Positions 7,503 to 17,972 of a stretch of DNA of 64,000 nt are shown here, piece after piece. The stretch's first letter is position 1. Every line of letters starts with the position of its first letter. The translations under genes were made by a program, and so were the position numbers. Under the pieces are notes generated by a model. That model worked only from the letters and a program-made list of their open reading frames with translations. It searched no databases and had not been told where the DNA came from. Origin of the DNA: Gammaproteobacteria bacterium (GTDB lineage: Bacteria; Pseudomonadota; Gammaproteobacteria; UBA1113); contig JAJFKI010000095.1 of assembly GCA_021773295.1 (NCBI GenBank), positions 21,642 to 85,641 of the forward strand. Reading direction: 5' to 3'.

Positions 7503-9389
7503 ATGTCAAATAACTATACGGCAGAATCAATTGAATTATTAAAAGGCTTAGAGCCGGTGCAACGGCGCCCAGGCATGTATACGGATACCCGCAATCCCAA
7601 TCACATCGCCCATGAAGCAGTTGATAACAGTGTGGATGAAGCAATAGCGGGTCATGCGAGCCAAATTGATGTGATTTTATATAAAGATAATTCACTAGAA
7701 GTGATTGATAATGGTCGCGGCATGCCGGTGGATATCCATCCGAAAGAAAAAATTCCAGGTGTTGAATTAATTATGACGCGCTTGCATGCCGGTGGTAAGT
7801 TTTCGAATAAAAACTATCAATTCTCCGGTGGTTTGCATGGTGTGGGAATTTCTGTGCTAAATGCCTTATCCGATAGGGTAGATGTAAAGATTAAACGTGA
7901 TGGTTGTGAGTATGCCATTAGTTTTGCCAATGGCGCCAAAACTAAAAAGCTTGCTAAAATAGGCACGGTGGGTAAACGTAATACGGGGACGAGTATTCGT
8001 TTTTGGCCCGATGAAAGTTATTTTGACAGTCCTAAATTTTCCGTTAATCGTTTGAAACATGTCTTACGTGCTAAAGCGGTTTTATGTTCTGGCTTGATGA
8101 TTAATTGGTTCGAAGAAGCGAGCAATGAGCGTCAATCTTGGTGTTATGAAGATGGTTTGAAAACCTATATGCAAGAAGCAATGACCGGGTTAACACAATT
8201 ACCAGAAGAGCCTTTCATTGGGAAATTTTCAGCAGAAATAGAAAAAGTCGATTGGGCTCTGTGTTGGTTGCCTGAAGGGGGTGAGCGCGTGGAAGAAAGT
8301 TATGTCAACTTGATTCCTACGGCGCAGGGTGGTACTCATGTGAATGGCTTGCGTACGGGATTATTAGAAGCAATACGGGAATTTTGTGAATTTAGAAATT
8401 TATTACCGCGCGGCGTTAAATTAGCGCCAGAAGATATTTGGGAAAATTGTAGTTATATCCTGTCAGTCAAAATGCAAGATCCACAATTTTCCGGGCAAAC
8501 CAAAGAGCGCTTATCCTCTCGCCAATCCGCTGCCTTTGTGTCGGGAGTGGTGAAAGATGATTTTAGTTTGTGGCTTAACCATCATGTGCAAGTGGGTGAA
8601 GCCTTAGCGGAATTAGCAATAAACCATGCGCAAAAGCGCATGAAAGCCAGTAAAAAAACCGTACGTAAAAAAGTCACATCTGGCCCTGCATTACCTGGAA
8701 AATTATCAGATTGTAGTTCGCAAGACATAGAACGCACGGAATTATTTTTAGTGGAAGGAGATTCTGCGGGTGGCTCGACCAAGCAAGCGCGTGATAGAGT
8801 ATTCCAAGCAGTGATGCCGCTTCGAGGAAAAATTCTCAATACTTGGGAAGTGGATTCGCAGCAAGTGTTGGGTTCACAAGAAGTACATGATATTGCAGTC
8901 GCTATTGGTTTAGATCCAGGAACAACAGATTTATCCAATTTACGCTATGGCAAAGTTTGTATTTTAGCCGATGCGGACTCTGATGGTCAGCATATTGCGA
9001 CTTTACTCTGCGCGCTATTCGTAAAACATTTCCAAGCTTTAGTGGAAGCAGGTCACGTTTATGTGGCCATGCCACCTCTTTATCGTATTGATATTGGCAA
9101 AGAAGTTTTTTATGCCTTAGATGATGAAGAACAACAAGGCATCTTTGACAGGATCAATGCTGAAAAGAAAAAAGGAAAAATCAATGTGCAACGCTTTAAA
9201 GGATTGGGTGAAATGAACCCTTTGCAATTGCGTGAAACCACCATGTCGCCTGACACGAGACGCTTATTACAATTAACAATTGATGATGCCAAGGCAACCA
9301 CAAAAATGATGGACATGCTGCTTGGGAAAAAACGCGCGGCAGATAGAAAGAAATGGTTAGAGAAAAAAGGTAACTTAGCAGACGTTTAG
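7503..9389 (+). CDS. parE: DNA topoisomerase IV subunit B
   Basis: This 628-residue protein has the GHKL ATPase motifs EAVDNSVDEA near residue 40, DNGRGMPVDIHPKE, and the GGLHGVGISVLNAL loop. The TOPRIM motifs EGDSAGGSTKQARDR and ADADSDGQHI come later. It ends with the short GyrB/ParE C-terminal domain (QRFKGLGEMNPLQL). Length and order match ParE rather than the longer GyrB of E. coli. With ParC it forms topoisomerase IV, which decatenates daughter chromosomes. It follows nudF by 10 bases and precedes parC by 9, so the three genes probably form one operon. Confidence 0.97.
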   Translation: MSNNYTAESIELLKGLEPVQRRPGMYTDTRNPNHIAHEAVDNSVDEAIAGHASQIDVILYKDNSLEVIDNGRGMPVDIHPKEKIPGVELIMTRLHAGGKFSNKNYQFSGGLHGVGISVLNALSDRVDVKIKRDGCEYAISFANGAKTKKLAKIGTVGKRNTGTSIRFWPDESYFDSPKFSVNRLKHVLRAKAVLCSGLMINWFEEASNERQSWCYEDGLKTYMQEAMTGLTQLPEEPFIGKFSAEIEKVDWALCWLPEGGERVEESYVNLIPTAQGGTHVNGLRTGLLEAIREFCEFRNLLPRGVKLAPEDIWENCSYILSVKMQDPQFSGQTKERLSSRQSAAFVSGVVKDDFSLWLNHHVQVGEALAELAINHAQKRMKASKKTVRKKVTSGPALPGKLSDCSSQDIERTELFLVEGDSAGGSTKQARDRVFQAVMPLRGKILNTWEVDSQQVLGSQEVHDIAVAIGLDPGTTDLSNLRYGKVCILADADSDGQHIATLLCALFVKHFQALVEAGHVYVAMPPLYRIDIGKEVFYALDDEEQQGIFDRINAEKKKGKINVQRFKGLGEMNPLQLRETTMSPDTRRLLQLTIDDAKATTKMMDMLLGKKRAADRKKWLEKKGNLADV

Positions 9390-9398
9390 AGGAATCAG

Positions 9399-11636
9399 AT
9401 GGCTACGAATTACGAAGGTATTGAACAACGCCCCTTAAGAGAATTTACCGAAAAAGCGTATTTGGATTATTCCATGTACGTTATTTTAGATAGAGCCTTG
9501 CCACAAATTGGTGATGGTTTAAAACCAGTGCAACGACGGATTGTGTATGCGATGTCGCAATTGGGTCTGAAAGCCACGGCGAAATATAAAAAATCTGCGC
9601 GCACCGTGGGTGACGTGCTCGGTAAGTTTCATCCTCACGGCGATAGTGCGTGTTATGAAGCAATGGTGTTAATGGCGCAGAGTTTTTCTTATCGTCATCC
9701 TTTGGTCGATGGCCAAGGTAATTGGGGTTCACAAGATGATCCTAAATCCTTTGCTGCGATGCGTTATACGGAATCAAAATTATCGGCCTATGCCAATATT
9801 TTATTAGAAGAATTGGGCCAAGGCACGGTGGAGTGGGTCCCTAATTTTGACGGCAGCTTAGATGAACCTGCCATGCTCCCCGCTCGTCTACCTAATATTT
9901 TATTAAATGGTACCACGGGTATTGCCGTGGGTATGGCAACGGATATTCCGCCACATAATATGAAAGAAGTCGTCTCAGCGTGTGTGCACTTATTAGAAAA
10001 CCCAAAAGCGAGTTTACAAGACTTATGCCAACACGTGAAAGCCCCTGACTTTCCAACAGAAGCAGAAATTATTACACCACAAAAAGATATTATCGAACTC
10101 TACCGTACTGGCCATGGTTCCTTAAGGGTGCGCGCCGTGTACGGGAAAGAAAATGGTGATGTCATTATCACAGCACTGCCTTATCAAGTGTCTGGTGCTA
10201 AAATCTTAGAGCAAATTGCCGCGCAAATGCGGAATAAGAAATTGCCAATGGTGGAAGATTTGCGTGATGAATCTGATCATGAAAATCCAACGCGAATTGT
10301 TATTCAACCACGCTCTAATCGTATTGATATTGAGTCGTTGATGAACCACTTATTTGCCACTACTGATTTAGAAAGAAGTTATCGTGTTAATTTAAACATG
10401 ATTGGTATCGATGGCCGACCACAAGTCAAAGGCTTGGTTACAATTTTAAAAGAATGGTTAGAGTTTCGCTTAGCAACGGTGACCAGGCGTTTACAACATC
10501 GCTTAGATAAAGTAGAAGCACGTTTACATATTTTAGAGGGGTTAATGATAGCCTTTCTTAATATTGACGAAGTGATTCATATCATTCGTGAAAAAGATGA
10601 TCCAAAGAAAGAGTTAATGCGTCGCTTTACATTATCCGAGTTGCAAGCTGATGCCGTTCTTGATTTAAAGTTACGCCACCTAGCTAAACTAGAAGAAATT
10701 AAAATCAAAGGCGAGCAGGATGAATTAGCCGAAGAGCGTGATAACTTGCAAAAGCTTTTGGGTTCGAAAGTACGCTTAAAAACCTTGGTCAAGAAGGAGT
10801 TAATAGCAGATGCAGAACTTTATGGCGATGATAGACGCTCACCCCTAGTGCAACGTGCACAAGCGCAAGTAATGAAGCAAGAAGAAATCATGCCTGCTGA
10901 AGCTGTGACAGTGATTTTGTCAGAAAAAGGCTGGGTGCGCTCGGCGAAAGGGCATGAAATCGATGCTAAAAATTTAAATTATAAATCTGGCGATCAATAC
11001 TTATCGTCTGCCATTGGGCGTAGTAATCAGCAGGTAGCTTTCATTGACAGCACTGGGCGGACTTATTCCTTTATGGCACATACACTACCGTCGGCTAGGG
11101 GCCAAGGCGAACCTCTCACTGGTCGCTTAACACCGCCACCAGGTGCAAAATTTTGTGGCGCCATGATGGAGAAAGACGATGCCTTATTTCTACTATCAAC
11201 ATCAGCAGGCTATGGTTTCGTTGTTAAATATGAAGACGTGCTCACTAAAAATCGCAATGGCAAGGCAATGTTAAAAGTCCCTGTTAATGGCGATGTGCTA
11301 TTGCCAGCAGCGGTAAATAACCTAGAAAAAGATTATATTGCAGCCGTAAGTAATGAAGGTCGTTTACTCATTTTCCCTGTGAAAGAATTACCCATCTTGC
11401 CAAAAGGTAAAGGTAATAAGATTTTAAATATTTCCAGTGTGAAATTTAAAAATAACGAAGAATTCATGGTGGATGTTGCAATTGTTGGCCCCACTCAATC
11501 CTTAAAGTTCTATGCTGGTCGCAGACACTTGACGCTTAAATATAAAGACTTAGAACACTATTGCGGCGAACGTGGCCGACGCGGTAATAAATTACCAAGA
11601 GGCTACCAAAACGTCGACAAGATGGAAAGCGTTTAA
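9399..11636 (+). CDS. parC: DNA topoisomerase IV subunit A
   Basis: The 745-residue product has the breakage-reunion domain with the catalytic tyrosine in [11 protein letters not shown] (about residue 125). The quinolone-resistance region reads [14 protein letters not shown], keeping the Ser and Glu typical of quinolone-susceptible enzymes. The C-terminal half carries beta-pinwheel blades (for example [14 protein letters not shown]), as in ParC. It cuts and passes DNA with ParE. The start is an ATG 9 bases after parE behind GAGGAA. The stop codon overlaps that of the convergent trpD by 4 bases, so there is no terminator between these two operons. Confidence 0.97.
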   Translation: MATNYEGIEQRPLREFTEKAYLDYSMYVILDRALPQIGDGLKPVQRRIVYAMSQLGLKATAKYKKSARTVGDVLGKFHPHGDSACYEAMVLMAQSFSYRHPLVDGQGNWGSQDDPKSFAAMRYTESKLSAYANILLEELGQGTVEWVPNFDGSLDEPAMLPARLPNILLNGTTGIAVGMATDIPPHNMKEVVSACVHLLENPKASLQDLCQHVKAPDFPTEAEIITPQKDIIELYRTGHGSLRVRAVYGKENGDVIITALPYQVSGAKILEQIAAQMRNKKLPMVEDLRDESDHENPTRIVIQPRSNRIDIESLMNHLFATTDLERSYRVNLNMIGIDGRPQVKGLVTILKEWLEFRLATVTRRLQHRLDKVEARLHILEGLMIAFLNIDEVIHIIREKDDPKKELMRRFTLSELQADAVLDLKLRHLAKLEEIKIKGEQDELAEERDNLQKLLGSKVRLKTLVKKELIADAELYGDDRRSPLVQRAQAQVMKQEEIMPAEAVTVILSEKGWVRSAKGHEIDAKNLNYKSGDQYLSSAIGRSNQQVAFIDSTGRTYSFMAHTLPSARGQGEPLTGRLTPPPGAKFCGAMMEKDDALFLLSTSAGYGFVVKYEDVLTKNRNGKAMLKVPVNGDVLLPAAVNNLEKDYIAAVSNEGRLLIFPVKELPILPKGKGNKILNISSVKFKNNEEFMVDVAIVGPTQSLKFYAGRRHLTLKYKDLEHYCGERGRRGNKLPRGYQNVDKMESV

Positions 11637-12637
11637 AACGCGATCAATGCATCAAATTTTTCTTTGGCTTTACCACGTTCAATGACTTGTTTCGCTAATG
11701 TTACGCCTTCATTGATGCTTGTAGCGATGCCCGCAATATAAATTGCTGCACCAGCATTGAGCAAAACGATATCTAACGCTGGCCCTGCTTGGTTATTCAA
11801 AACAGATTGCAATAAGTGATAACTTGCTTCGCTATTTTCAACAATGATTTCATCTAAGCTTTGTAAAGGTATACCATAATCTTCAGGATTAATTTCATAA
11901 CAGTGTATTTCATCAGAACGTAACTCTGCGACATCTGTTTTAGCAGCGATGCTTATTTCATCCAAACCATCTTGACTATGCACTACCATCGTATGTTTTG
12001 AACCTAAGTTCTTTAATACATGTGCAATTGGTTCAAGCCATTTTTTATCGTAGACGCCGATTAATTGATGCGTGGTACCAGCGGGGTTGGTTAAAGGGCC
12101 TAATAAATTGAAAATAGTTTTGATGCCTAATATCTTACGCGCATCAGCCGCATGGCGCATGGCACTATGAACGTTACGTGCGTAAATAAAACCAATGCCT
12201 AATTGTTCGATGGCTTCGATGACTTGCTTTGGTGCTTGACCGAGATTATAGCCGGCTTTCTCTAAGACATCAGCACTACCAGAAGAGCTGGATACACTGC
12301 GATTACCATGTTTGGCAACACATGCCCCTGCGGCAGCAACTACAAAGGCTACGGTGGTAGAAATGTTAAAAGTATTAAGATTATCACCACCCGTACCCAC
12401 AATATCTACCAGTGGCTGGCGTTTGATGGTGCATTTAGTGGCATAGTGCTGCATGACTTTTGCTGCGGTGGTAATTTCTTCAATGGTTTCACCCTTCATA
12501 CGCAGGCCTAATATAAAGCAAGCCAATGCTGGGGTGGGCACTTTGCCTGTCATAATATTGGCGATAATTTTTTGCATTTGTGTGGCAGTAAAATCCTTTC
12601 CTGCAGCCACGTGGGCAATCGCCTGTTGTATATCCAT
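11633..12637 (-). CDS. trpD: Anthranilate phosphoribosyltransferase
   Basis: The 334-residue enzyme transfers phosphoribose from PRPP to anthranilate, the second step of tryptophan synthesis. Visible motifs are [17 protein letters not shown] (PRPP loop), [17 protein letters not shown], and [12 protein letters not shown]. In the first motif Asn stands where Gly is more common (GTGGDG). The gene is the last of a six-gene minus-strand operon. It begins 6 bases after trpG, and its stop overlaps parC. trpC, trpF, trpB and trpA are not in the window. Confidence 0.96.
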   Translation of the reverse strand: MDIQQAIAHVAAGKDFTATQMQKIIANIMTGKVPTPALACFILGLRMKGETIEEITTAAKVMQHYATKCTIKRQPLVDIVGTGGDNLNTFNISTTVAFVVAAAGACVAKHGNRSVSSSSGSADVLEKAGYNLGQAPKQVIEAIEQLGIGFIYARNVHSAMRHAADARKILGIKTIFNLLGPLTNPAGTTHQLIGVYDKKWLEPIAHVLKNLGSKHTMVVHSQDGLDEISIAAKTDVAELRSDEIHCYEINPEDYGIPLQSLDEIIVENSEASYHLLQSVLNNQAGPALDIVLLNAGAAIYIAGIATSINEGVTLAKQVIERGKAKEKFDALIAF

Positions 12638-12643
12638 TGATGC

Positions 12644-13222
12644 TTAATATCCTAAAAAGGTTTTCAATAATTGATGACCTTGTGTCGTCATAATCGACTC
12701 AGGATGAAATTGTACACCTTCCATAGGTAAATGTTTATGTTTAATCGCCATAATTTCATCGAATTGTTTATCAGCGGTTTCAGTCCATGCTGTGACTTCA
12801 AAGCAAGTGGGTAAGGATTCTTTTTCAACAATTAGCGAGTGATAGCGTGTGGCCGTGAGCGGGTTATTTAAGCCTTTAAAGACACCTTCATTTGTGTGAT
12901 GCATTAGTGAAGGCTTGCCGTGCATGACATGCTTAGCATGGATGACTCTTCCACCATAGGCTTGAGCCATGGCTTCATGTCCCAAACAAACGCCCAGGAG
13001 CGGTAATTTGTCGGCGAAATGAGTAATAGCTTGCATTGAAATACCAGCCTCATTAGGTGTGCAAGACCCGGGGGAAATCACTATTTTTTCTGGCTGAAGT
13101 TTTTCTATTTCAGAGATAGTGATTTCATCATTGCGAAAGACTTTTATCGTTGCACCGAGCTCACCCAAATACTGCATTAGGTTATAAGTGAAAGAATCAT
13201 AATTGTCGATTATTAGTATCAT
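12644..13222 (-). CDS. trpG: Anthranilate synthase glutaminase component
   Basis: A 192-residue class I glutamine amidotransferase: [20 protein letters not shown] at the start, [14 protein letters not shown], the nucleophile Cys in [16 protein letters not shown], and the His-Glu pair in VQFHPESIM. The nucleophile loop has E where Q is usual (GHE versus GHQ); the catalytic triad is intact. It supplies ammonia to TrpE. The same subunit serves PabB in some bacteria, so dual use in folate synthesis is possible. The start overlaps the trpE stop by 4 bases, which indicates coupled translation. Confidence 0.95.
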   Translation of the reverse strand: MILIIDNYDSFTYNLMQYLGELGATIKVFRNDEITISEIEKLQPEKIVISPGSCTPNEAGISMQAITHFADKLPLLGVCLGHEAMAQAYGGRVIHAKHVMHGKPSLMHHTNEGVFKGLNNPLTATRYHSLIVEKESLPTCFEVTAWTETADKQFDEIMAIKHKHLPMEGVQFHPESIMTTQGHQLLKTFLGY

Positions 13223-14670
13223 TTAATTTCACCTGAAAAGGTTGGTGTTTCTTTTACAGCATTGAAAATGGCACTAGCTTTGTTAATGGTTTCTTCCCAT
13301 TCTTTTTGTGGATGGGAGTCTGCCACAATGCCTCCGCCGGATTGAATATAGAGAGTATCCTCTTTTATGATGGCGGTGCGAATAGCGATGGCAACATCTA
13401 GGTTGTCATTCCAGCCTAGGTGTCCGACAGCGCCGCCGTAAATGCCACGTTTTTCTTGCTCTAATTCATCAATGATTTCCATCGCTCTCACTTTAGGAGC
13501 CCCACTTAAAGTGCCAGCAGGTAAGGTTGCTTTAAGCGCATCAATGGCTGTCATACTTTTATCGATTGTTCCCTCAATATTGGAAACGATATGCATGACA
13601 TGTGAGTAACGCTCAATGATCATTTTATCCGTGAGTTTGACAGAGCCAATCTTGCTTACACGGCCAACATCATTGCGGCCTAAATCAATCAGCATTAAGT
13701 GCTCCGCCAATTCTTTTTCATCGGCTAATAATTCTTTTTCGAATTGCTTATCTTCAACGGGTGTTTCACCCCGGGGGCGAGTGCCGGCAATTGGTCGCAC
13801 AGTGATGGTGTCATCTTGCTTACGGACGAGGATTTCTGGCGAAGAGCCTACCACTTTAAAATCATCAAAATCAAAATAATATAAATAGGGGGATGGATTA
13901 ATGCTGCGTAACGCTCGGTACAATGCTAGTGGATGTTCTTTATAGGGAGTGGAAAAGCGCTGTGAATAAACAACTTGCATCACATCGCCATCGATGATGT
14001 ATTGTTTGATTTTCTCAATAGCGTGTTCATATTGTTGGGTTGTTTGATTGGATTGAAAATCTTTAAAATTAGTGGTTTCTTGTAAATGAGTGAAAATATC
14101 TTTGGGTACCACTTGTTGTAGCCGATGCTCCATGTCACTTAATTGCGAATTAGCAGCCGCAATGCTTTTCTCATCAGGATCACTATAAACAATTAAATGT
14201 AATTTACCTTTAATATTATCAAACACAGCCAGTTTTTCTGATAGCATTAACAAAATATCAGGGACTTGCAATGTATCTTTGTTGGGACACATAGCTAATC
14301 GTTTTTCAACATAACGAACAGTATCGTATGAAAAATAACCCACTAAGCCGCCAGAGAACAAAGGCAATTCTGGAATTGATGCTACATCAAATCGTTGTTT
14401 GAAGCTCTCAATCCAAGTTAAAGGATCGTCACTATGCACTTCTTCAACAATATTTCCAGCAATGATATGCTGGATAGTGTGATCTTGAACGCTAATATAT
14501 TCACTACTTTGCAAGCCGATAAAACTATAACGTCCCCATTTTTCGCCACCTTCAAAGGACTCCAATAAATAGGAATAAGGGCAATTTGCTAATTTAAGAT
14601 AAACCAGCAGCGGTGTATATAAATCAGATAATAAGGTTTTAACAACAGGAACTTTTTTTATCTTTATCAT
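13219..14670 (-). CDS. trpE: Anthranilate synthase component I
   Basis: The 483-residue protein shows the chorismate-binding core: [46 protein letters not shown], and [17 protein letters not shown]. The N-terminal region contains [18 protein letters not shown], the site of tryptophan feedback binding in TrpE (LLES motif), which favours TrpE over PabB. It converts chorismate and ammonia to anthranilate with TrpG. The start overlaps the rpe stop by one base, and the end overlaps trpG. No leader-peptide attenuator is possible inside this run, so control must lie upstream of gshA or act on the enzyme. Confidence 0.95.
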   Translation of the reverse strand: MIKIKKVPVVKTLLSDLYTPLLVYLKLANCPYSYLLESFEGGEKWGRYSFIGLQSSEYISVQDHTIQHIIAGNIVEEVHSDDPLTWIESFKQRFDVASIPELPLFSGGLVGYFSYDTVRYVEKRLAMCPNKDTLQVPDILLMLSEKLAVFDNIKGKLHLIVYSDPDEKSIAAANSQLSDMEHRLQQVVPKDIFTHLQETTNFKDFQSNQTTQQYEHAIEKIKQYIIDGDVMQVVYSQRFSTPYKEHPLALYRALRSINPSPYLYYFDFDDFKVVGSSPEILVRKQDDTITVRPIAGTRPRGETPVEDKQFEKELLADEKELAEHLMLIDLGRNDVGRVSKIGSVKLTDKMIIERYSHVMHIVSNIEGTIDKSMTAIDALKATLPAGTLSGAPKVRAMEIIDELEQEKRGIYGGAVGHLGWNDNLDVAIAIRTAIIKEDTLYIQSGGGIVADSHPQKEWEETINKASAIFNAVKETPTFSGEIK

Positions 14671-15335
14671 TATGACTGTCCCAATATTTGTCGAAATTGT
14701 TGAATAGTTTCTACATAATTATCGGTATTAAAAATCGCAGAGCCTGCAACAAAGGTATCAGCACCAGCGTTAGCAATTGCCGCAATATTGTCAGCTTTGA
14801 CCCCACCATCGACTTCTAAACGAATATCTCTGCCGCATTCGTCGATTAATTTTCTAGTGTCGTTAATCTTATTGAGCATGCTCTCAATAAAACTTTGGCC
14901 ACCAAAGCCTGGGTTTACCGTCATAATTAATATCATATCGATTTTATCTAAGAGATGATCTAAATGCCTTAAACTCGTTGCTGGGTTTAAAGCAATGCCG
15001 GCTTGGCAATCATGATCATGGATAAGCTGTATGGTGCGATCGACATGTTTACTAGCTTCTGGATGAAAGCTAATATAATTAGCGCCAGCATCAGCAAAAG
15101 CGGGGATGATATTATCAACCGGTTGAATCATAAGGTGCACATCGATGGGCGCAACGATGCCAAATTGGCGCAGTGCTTTACAGACCATAGGGCCAATCGT
15201 TAAGTTAGGCACATAATGATTATCCATAACATCAAAGTGCACCCAATCAGCACCGGCTTCTAGGACATTATTCACTTCTTCACCGAGGATAGCAAAGTCA
15301 GCTGATAAGATAGAAGGTGCGATGATAGCTTTCAC
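14670..15335 (-). CDS. rpe: Ribulose-phosphate 3-epimerase
   Basis: The 221-residue TIM-barrel enzyme shows [11 protein letters not shown] at the start, the metal-binding [38 protein letters not shown], and [12 protein letters not shown], all expected for Rpe. It interconverts ribulose 5-phosphate and xylulose 5-phosphate in the pentose phosphate pathway. Rpe genes near trpE occur in other gammaproteobacteria. Here the start overlaps the gshB stop and the stop overlaps the trpE start, placing it in the centre of the operon. Confidence 0.96.
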   Translation of the reverse strand: MKAIIAPSILSADFAILGEEVNNVLEAGADWVHFDVMDNHYVPNLTIGPMVCKALRQFGIVAPIDVHLMIQPVDNIIPAFADAGANYISFHPEASKHVDRTIQLIHDHDCQAGIALNPATSLRHLDHLLDKIDMILIMTVNPGFGGQSFIESMLNKINDTRKLIDECGRDIRLEVDGGVKADNIAAIANAGADTFVAGSAIFNTDNYVETIQQFRQILGQS

Positions 15336-16300
15336 GAAGTTGCTCCTTTCATTGCTGCTACTTTTTTCTCTATAACATCAAATAACGTGCCAGTGATGTC
15401 TACCTCAAATTGACTTTCAATTTCTCGAATTCCCGTGGGTGAGGTGACATTGATTTCAGATAAAAAATCTCCGATAACATCAATACCTACGAATATTAAA
15501 CCATTCTCTTTAAGGGTAGGCCCTATTTCCTTACAAATCCAGATATCAGCTTCTGATAATAGCTGTCCTTTACCTTGGCCGCCAGTGGCCAGGTTAGCAC
15601 GGGTTTCTCCTGGTGGTGCAATGCGGGCCAAGGCGTAAGGAATGGGTTCACCGTCTATCAATAGAATCCGTTTATCACCTTCTTTGATTTCAGGGATATA
15701 GCGCTGTGCCATAATGGCACGCTTACCCTTTTGCGTAAGTACTTCTAAGATGACATTAAGATTAGGATCTTGTTGTGTCACATGAAAAACAGAATCACCA
15801 CCCATGCTATCTAAGGGTTTAAAAATAACATTGCCTTCTTCTTCGAAAAACTTTTTTAACTCATTTGCGTCGCTGGAAATGACAGAAGGTACACAGCATT
15901 GTGGGAACCAAGTAGTATAAATTTTTTCATTAGCATTACGCAGTGCTTGAGGATCGTTGGCCACAAGTACGCCTTGCGCTTTCGCATGGTCCAATAAATA
16001 GGTGGCATTGAGATAGGCAATATTAAAAGGTGGATCCTTGCGCATGAGTAATACATCTAAATGTTTCACATTAATTTGCTGTTGACAGCCAAAGGTGTAC
16101 CATTGCGTTGTATCATCTTTAACACGGAGTTTGGTCGTGTTTAGTAATAATTGATCCTTATGTAAGCTCAAGTCATTTAGTTGCATATAATGGATTTCCC
16201 AACCACGCTTTTGTGCTTCTAACAACATGGCGAAGGTACTGTCTTTATAAGTTTTAATACTTTCAATGGGATCCATTATTATCCCGATTTTTATGGTCAT
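15332..16300 (-). CDS. gshB: Glutathione synthetase
   Basis: The 322-residue protein matches the bacterial GshB family: [20 protein letters not shown] at the start, [15 protein letters not shown], the ATP-grasp segments [15 protein letters not shown] and [27 protein letters not shown], and [13 protein letters not shown] near the end. It joins glycine to gamma-glutamylcysteine in the second step of glutathione synthesis. It overlaps gshA by 4 bases and rpe by 4 bases, so all the genes of this operon are coupled. Confidence 0.96.
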   Translation of the reverse strand: MTIKIGIIMDPIESIKTYKDSTFAMLLEAQKRGWEIHYMQLNDLSLHKDQLLLNTTKLRVKDDTTQWYTFGCQQQINVKHLDVLLMRKDPPFNIAYLNATYLLDHAKAQGVLVANDPQALRNANEKIYTTWFPQCCVPSVISSDANELKKFFEEEGNVIFKPLDSMGGDSVFHVTQQDPNLNVILEVLTQKGKRAIMAQRYIPEIKEGDKRILLIDGEPIPYALARIAPPGETRANLATGGQGKGQLLSEADIWICKEIGPTLKENGLIFVGIDVIGDFLSEINVTSPTGIREIESQFEVDITGTLFDVIEKKVAAMKGATS

Positions 16301-17595
16301 TCAGTTACTCCATTTATTTCACGTGCTGCGGCTAATAATGCCAAGCGCGCAACAACACCATAGGCAAAGAATCGATTTTGAGAGTGATCGGGATCTTGCT
16401 CTACGCTTGGGTTATTACAGCTTTCGTCAAAGGCTAACGGTTCGAAATGCATCCCGGGACTATTTAAGTTTTCATCTTCTCCACGATTTTTATGCACGCG
16501 GTAAAACCCTCCTAACACATGGGTTCCAATCATATAGACAACGGGCTCTGCCACAGCATTTTCCTCCCCAATCGTTTCAAACGTATAAACGCCTTCTTGA
16601 ATAATAACTTGAGTTACGTTGCGTTTACCTTTAGCTGTAGACATATGTGTTCGTTGTTTGCGATTAATTGCAAGAACTTCATCGGCACTATTAACACGCA
16701 TGACGGCCATGCCATAAGTACCAGAGTCCGCTTTGATGATGACATAAGGTGTTTTATCTATATTACATGCTTGGTATTTTTTCTTTATTTGAGTCAACAA
16801 GTCATCGACTTTTTTAGCTAATGTTTCTAAGCCTTCTTTCGCCATGAAATCAATATCACCGCTGGCGCGAAACAGAGGATTTAGAAACCAAGGATCAATA
16901 TTAATTAATTGAGAAAATTCATTGACGACGCTTTGGTAATGGCTAAAGTGTTGCGACTTTGTGCGTTCACTCCATCCCAATGATAACGGTGGGTAAATGC
17001 GCTGTTTAATATCTTGTAAAATGTCAGGTGCTCCGTTGGATAAATCATTATTAAGCAAGATCACACAGGGTCTAAAATCATCGATGTGAATCACATCCTC
17101 CTGGCGTTGTAGAGGGTGTAAGCTTAGTGTCTGACCATTTTCTAAAGATATGGTTTCAACGTCCGTTAAATCTTCCCGTAATGAGCCAACTCTGACATCA
17201 TAACCAGCGCGCATAAAAATCGTTGCTAATTGATTTAAACTCGCAAAGTATTTTTCATTGCGGGTGTGACTTTCGGCAATGATTAATACTTTATCGCACT
17301 TAGGATTAATGGCACTCATGGACGCCTGAGCGGCTTGAATACACAAAGACATGAAACTTGGATTCAGGTTATTAAAACCAGCTGGAAATAAATTTGTATC
17401 GATGGCTGCCAACTTAAAGCCAGAATTTCTCAAATCAACAGAGCAGGTAATGGGGGGACGATGAATTAGCCACTGTTTACGAAACCAACGTTCAATAGCA
17501 ATAGAGTTTTTTAAAATTTGGCTTTCTAATTCAAGCAAAGGCCCTCTTAGCGCTGTTGTTAAATGAGGCACTCGGTAATCTTTATCAGTTTGCAT
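16297..17595 (-). CDS. gshA: Glutamate-cysteine ligase (ferrooxidans type)
   Basis: The 432-residue protein resembles the glutamate-cysteine ligase group first described from Acidithiobacillus ferrooxidans, not the E. coli GshA family. Visible segments are SVDLRNSGFKLAAIDTNLFPAGFNN (about residues 55-79, key residues R, K, D, N, F, P, G), YVIIKADSGTYGMAVM near residue 287, and GGFYRVHKNRGEDENLNSPG near residue 362. It makes gamma-glutamylcysteine for GshB, which is encoded next in the same operon. It is the first gene of the six-gene run, so the operon promoter should lie in 17596-17700. The function is supported by the gshB pairing. Confidence 0.9.
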   Translation of the reverse strand: MQTDKDYRVPHLTTALRGPLLELESQILKNSIAIERWFRKQWLIHRPPITCSVDLRNSGFKLAAIDTNLFPAGFNNLNPSFMSLCIQAAQASMSAINPKCDKVLIIAESHTRNEKYFASLNQLATIFMRAGYDVRVGSLREDLTDVETISLENGQTLSLHPLQRQEDVIHIDDFRPCVILLNNDLSNGAPDILQDIKQRIYPPLSLGWSERTKSQHFSHYQSVVNEFSQLINIDPWFLNPLFRASGDIDFMAKEGLETLAKKVDDLLTQIKKKYQACNIDKTPYVIIKADSGTYGMAVMRVNSADEVLAINRKQRTHMSTAKGKRNVTQVIIQEGVYTFETIGEENAVAEPVVYMIGTHVLGGFYRVHKNRGEDENLNSPGMHFEPLAFDESCNNPSVEQDPDHSQNRFFAYGVVARLALLAAAREINGVTE

Positions 17596-17660
17596 GTTTT
17601 ATTCCCAGTACGGTGAGTATGAAACCAATAAGATAACAAAGTCTGTTAAGGAGTTAAACC

Positions 17661-17711
17661 CTATACCCATCGTACTTCGATATTAGCATTTCCAAATGGA
17701 AGGGGTATAAT
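17661..17711 (+). promoter_or_regulatory. TATACCC-family repeat with promoter for the CBU_0585-like gene
   Basis: CTATACCCATCGTACTTCG at 17661-17679 matches the start of the repeat at 63931. TTAGCA at 17683-17688 and a perfect TATAAT at 17706-17711 (17-base spacing) form a good sigma-70 promoter pointing to the GTG at 17756. Confidence 0.55.
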
Positions 17712-17755
17712 GCTAAGCAATTTTGTAACCATGAAGGCCAAGACAGGGGAAACGC

Positions 17756-17938
17756 GTGTTTAAAAGATTAGATAAAAACTTCGTCAGTGAAATTGATACC
17801 TTCCTGAATGAAGTAAGAAAGGATATACCGCAAACAGCAGCTCAACTTGCAGAGATAAAGAAATATAATGAAATCAATTACCTGAGAGATCACGAGGTGG
17901 CCAAGGAAGACAAGCCCAAGCTTTGGGATGATTTTTAA
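17756..17938 (+). CDS. CBU_0585-type small conserved protein
   Basis: The 60-residue product starts at a GTG behind AGGGGA. It has the pattern of the small protein family named after Coxiella CBU_0585: an LDKNFVSEIDTFL opening, an IKKYNEINYLRDH middle and an acidic LWDDF end. The family is known from Legionella-, Coxiella- and related genomes and has no established function. The protein is soluble and helical, without a signal peptide. It precedes the methyltransferase gene by 34 bases and is probably cotranscribed with it. I assign the family from memory of its pattern, hence moderate confidence. Confidence 0.7.
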   Translation: MFKRLDKNFVSEIDTFLNEVRKDIPQTAAQLAEIKKYNEINYLRDHEVAKEDKPKLWDDF

Positions 17939-17972
17939 AGAACCGATTAACGAGCATATAGTAAGGTGTAAC

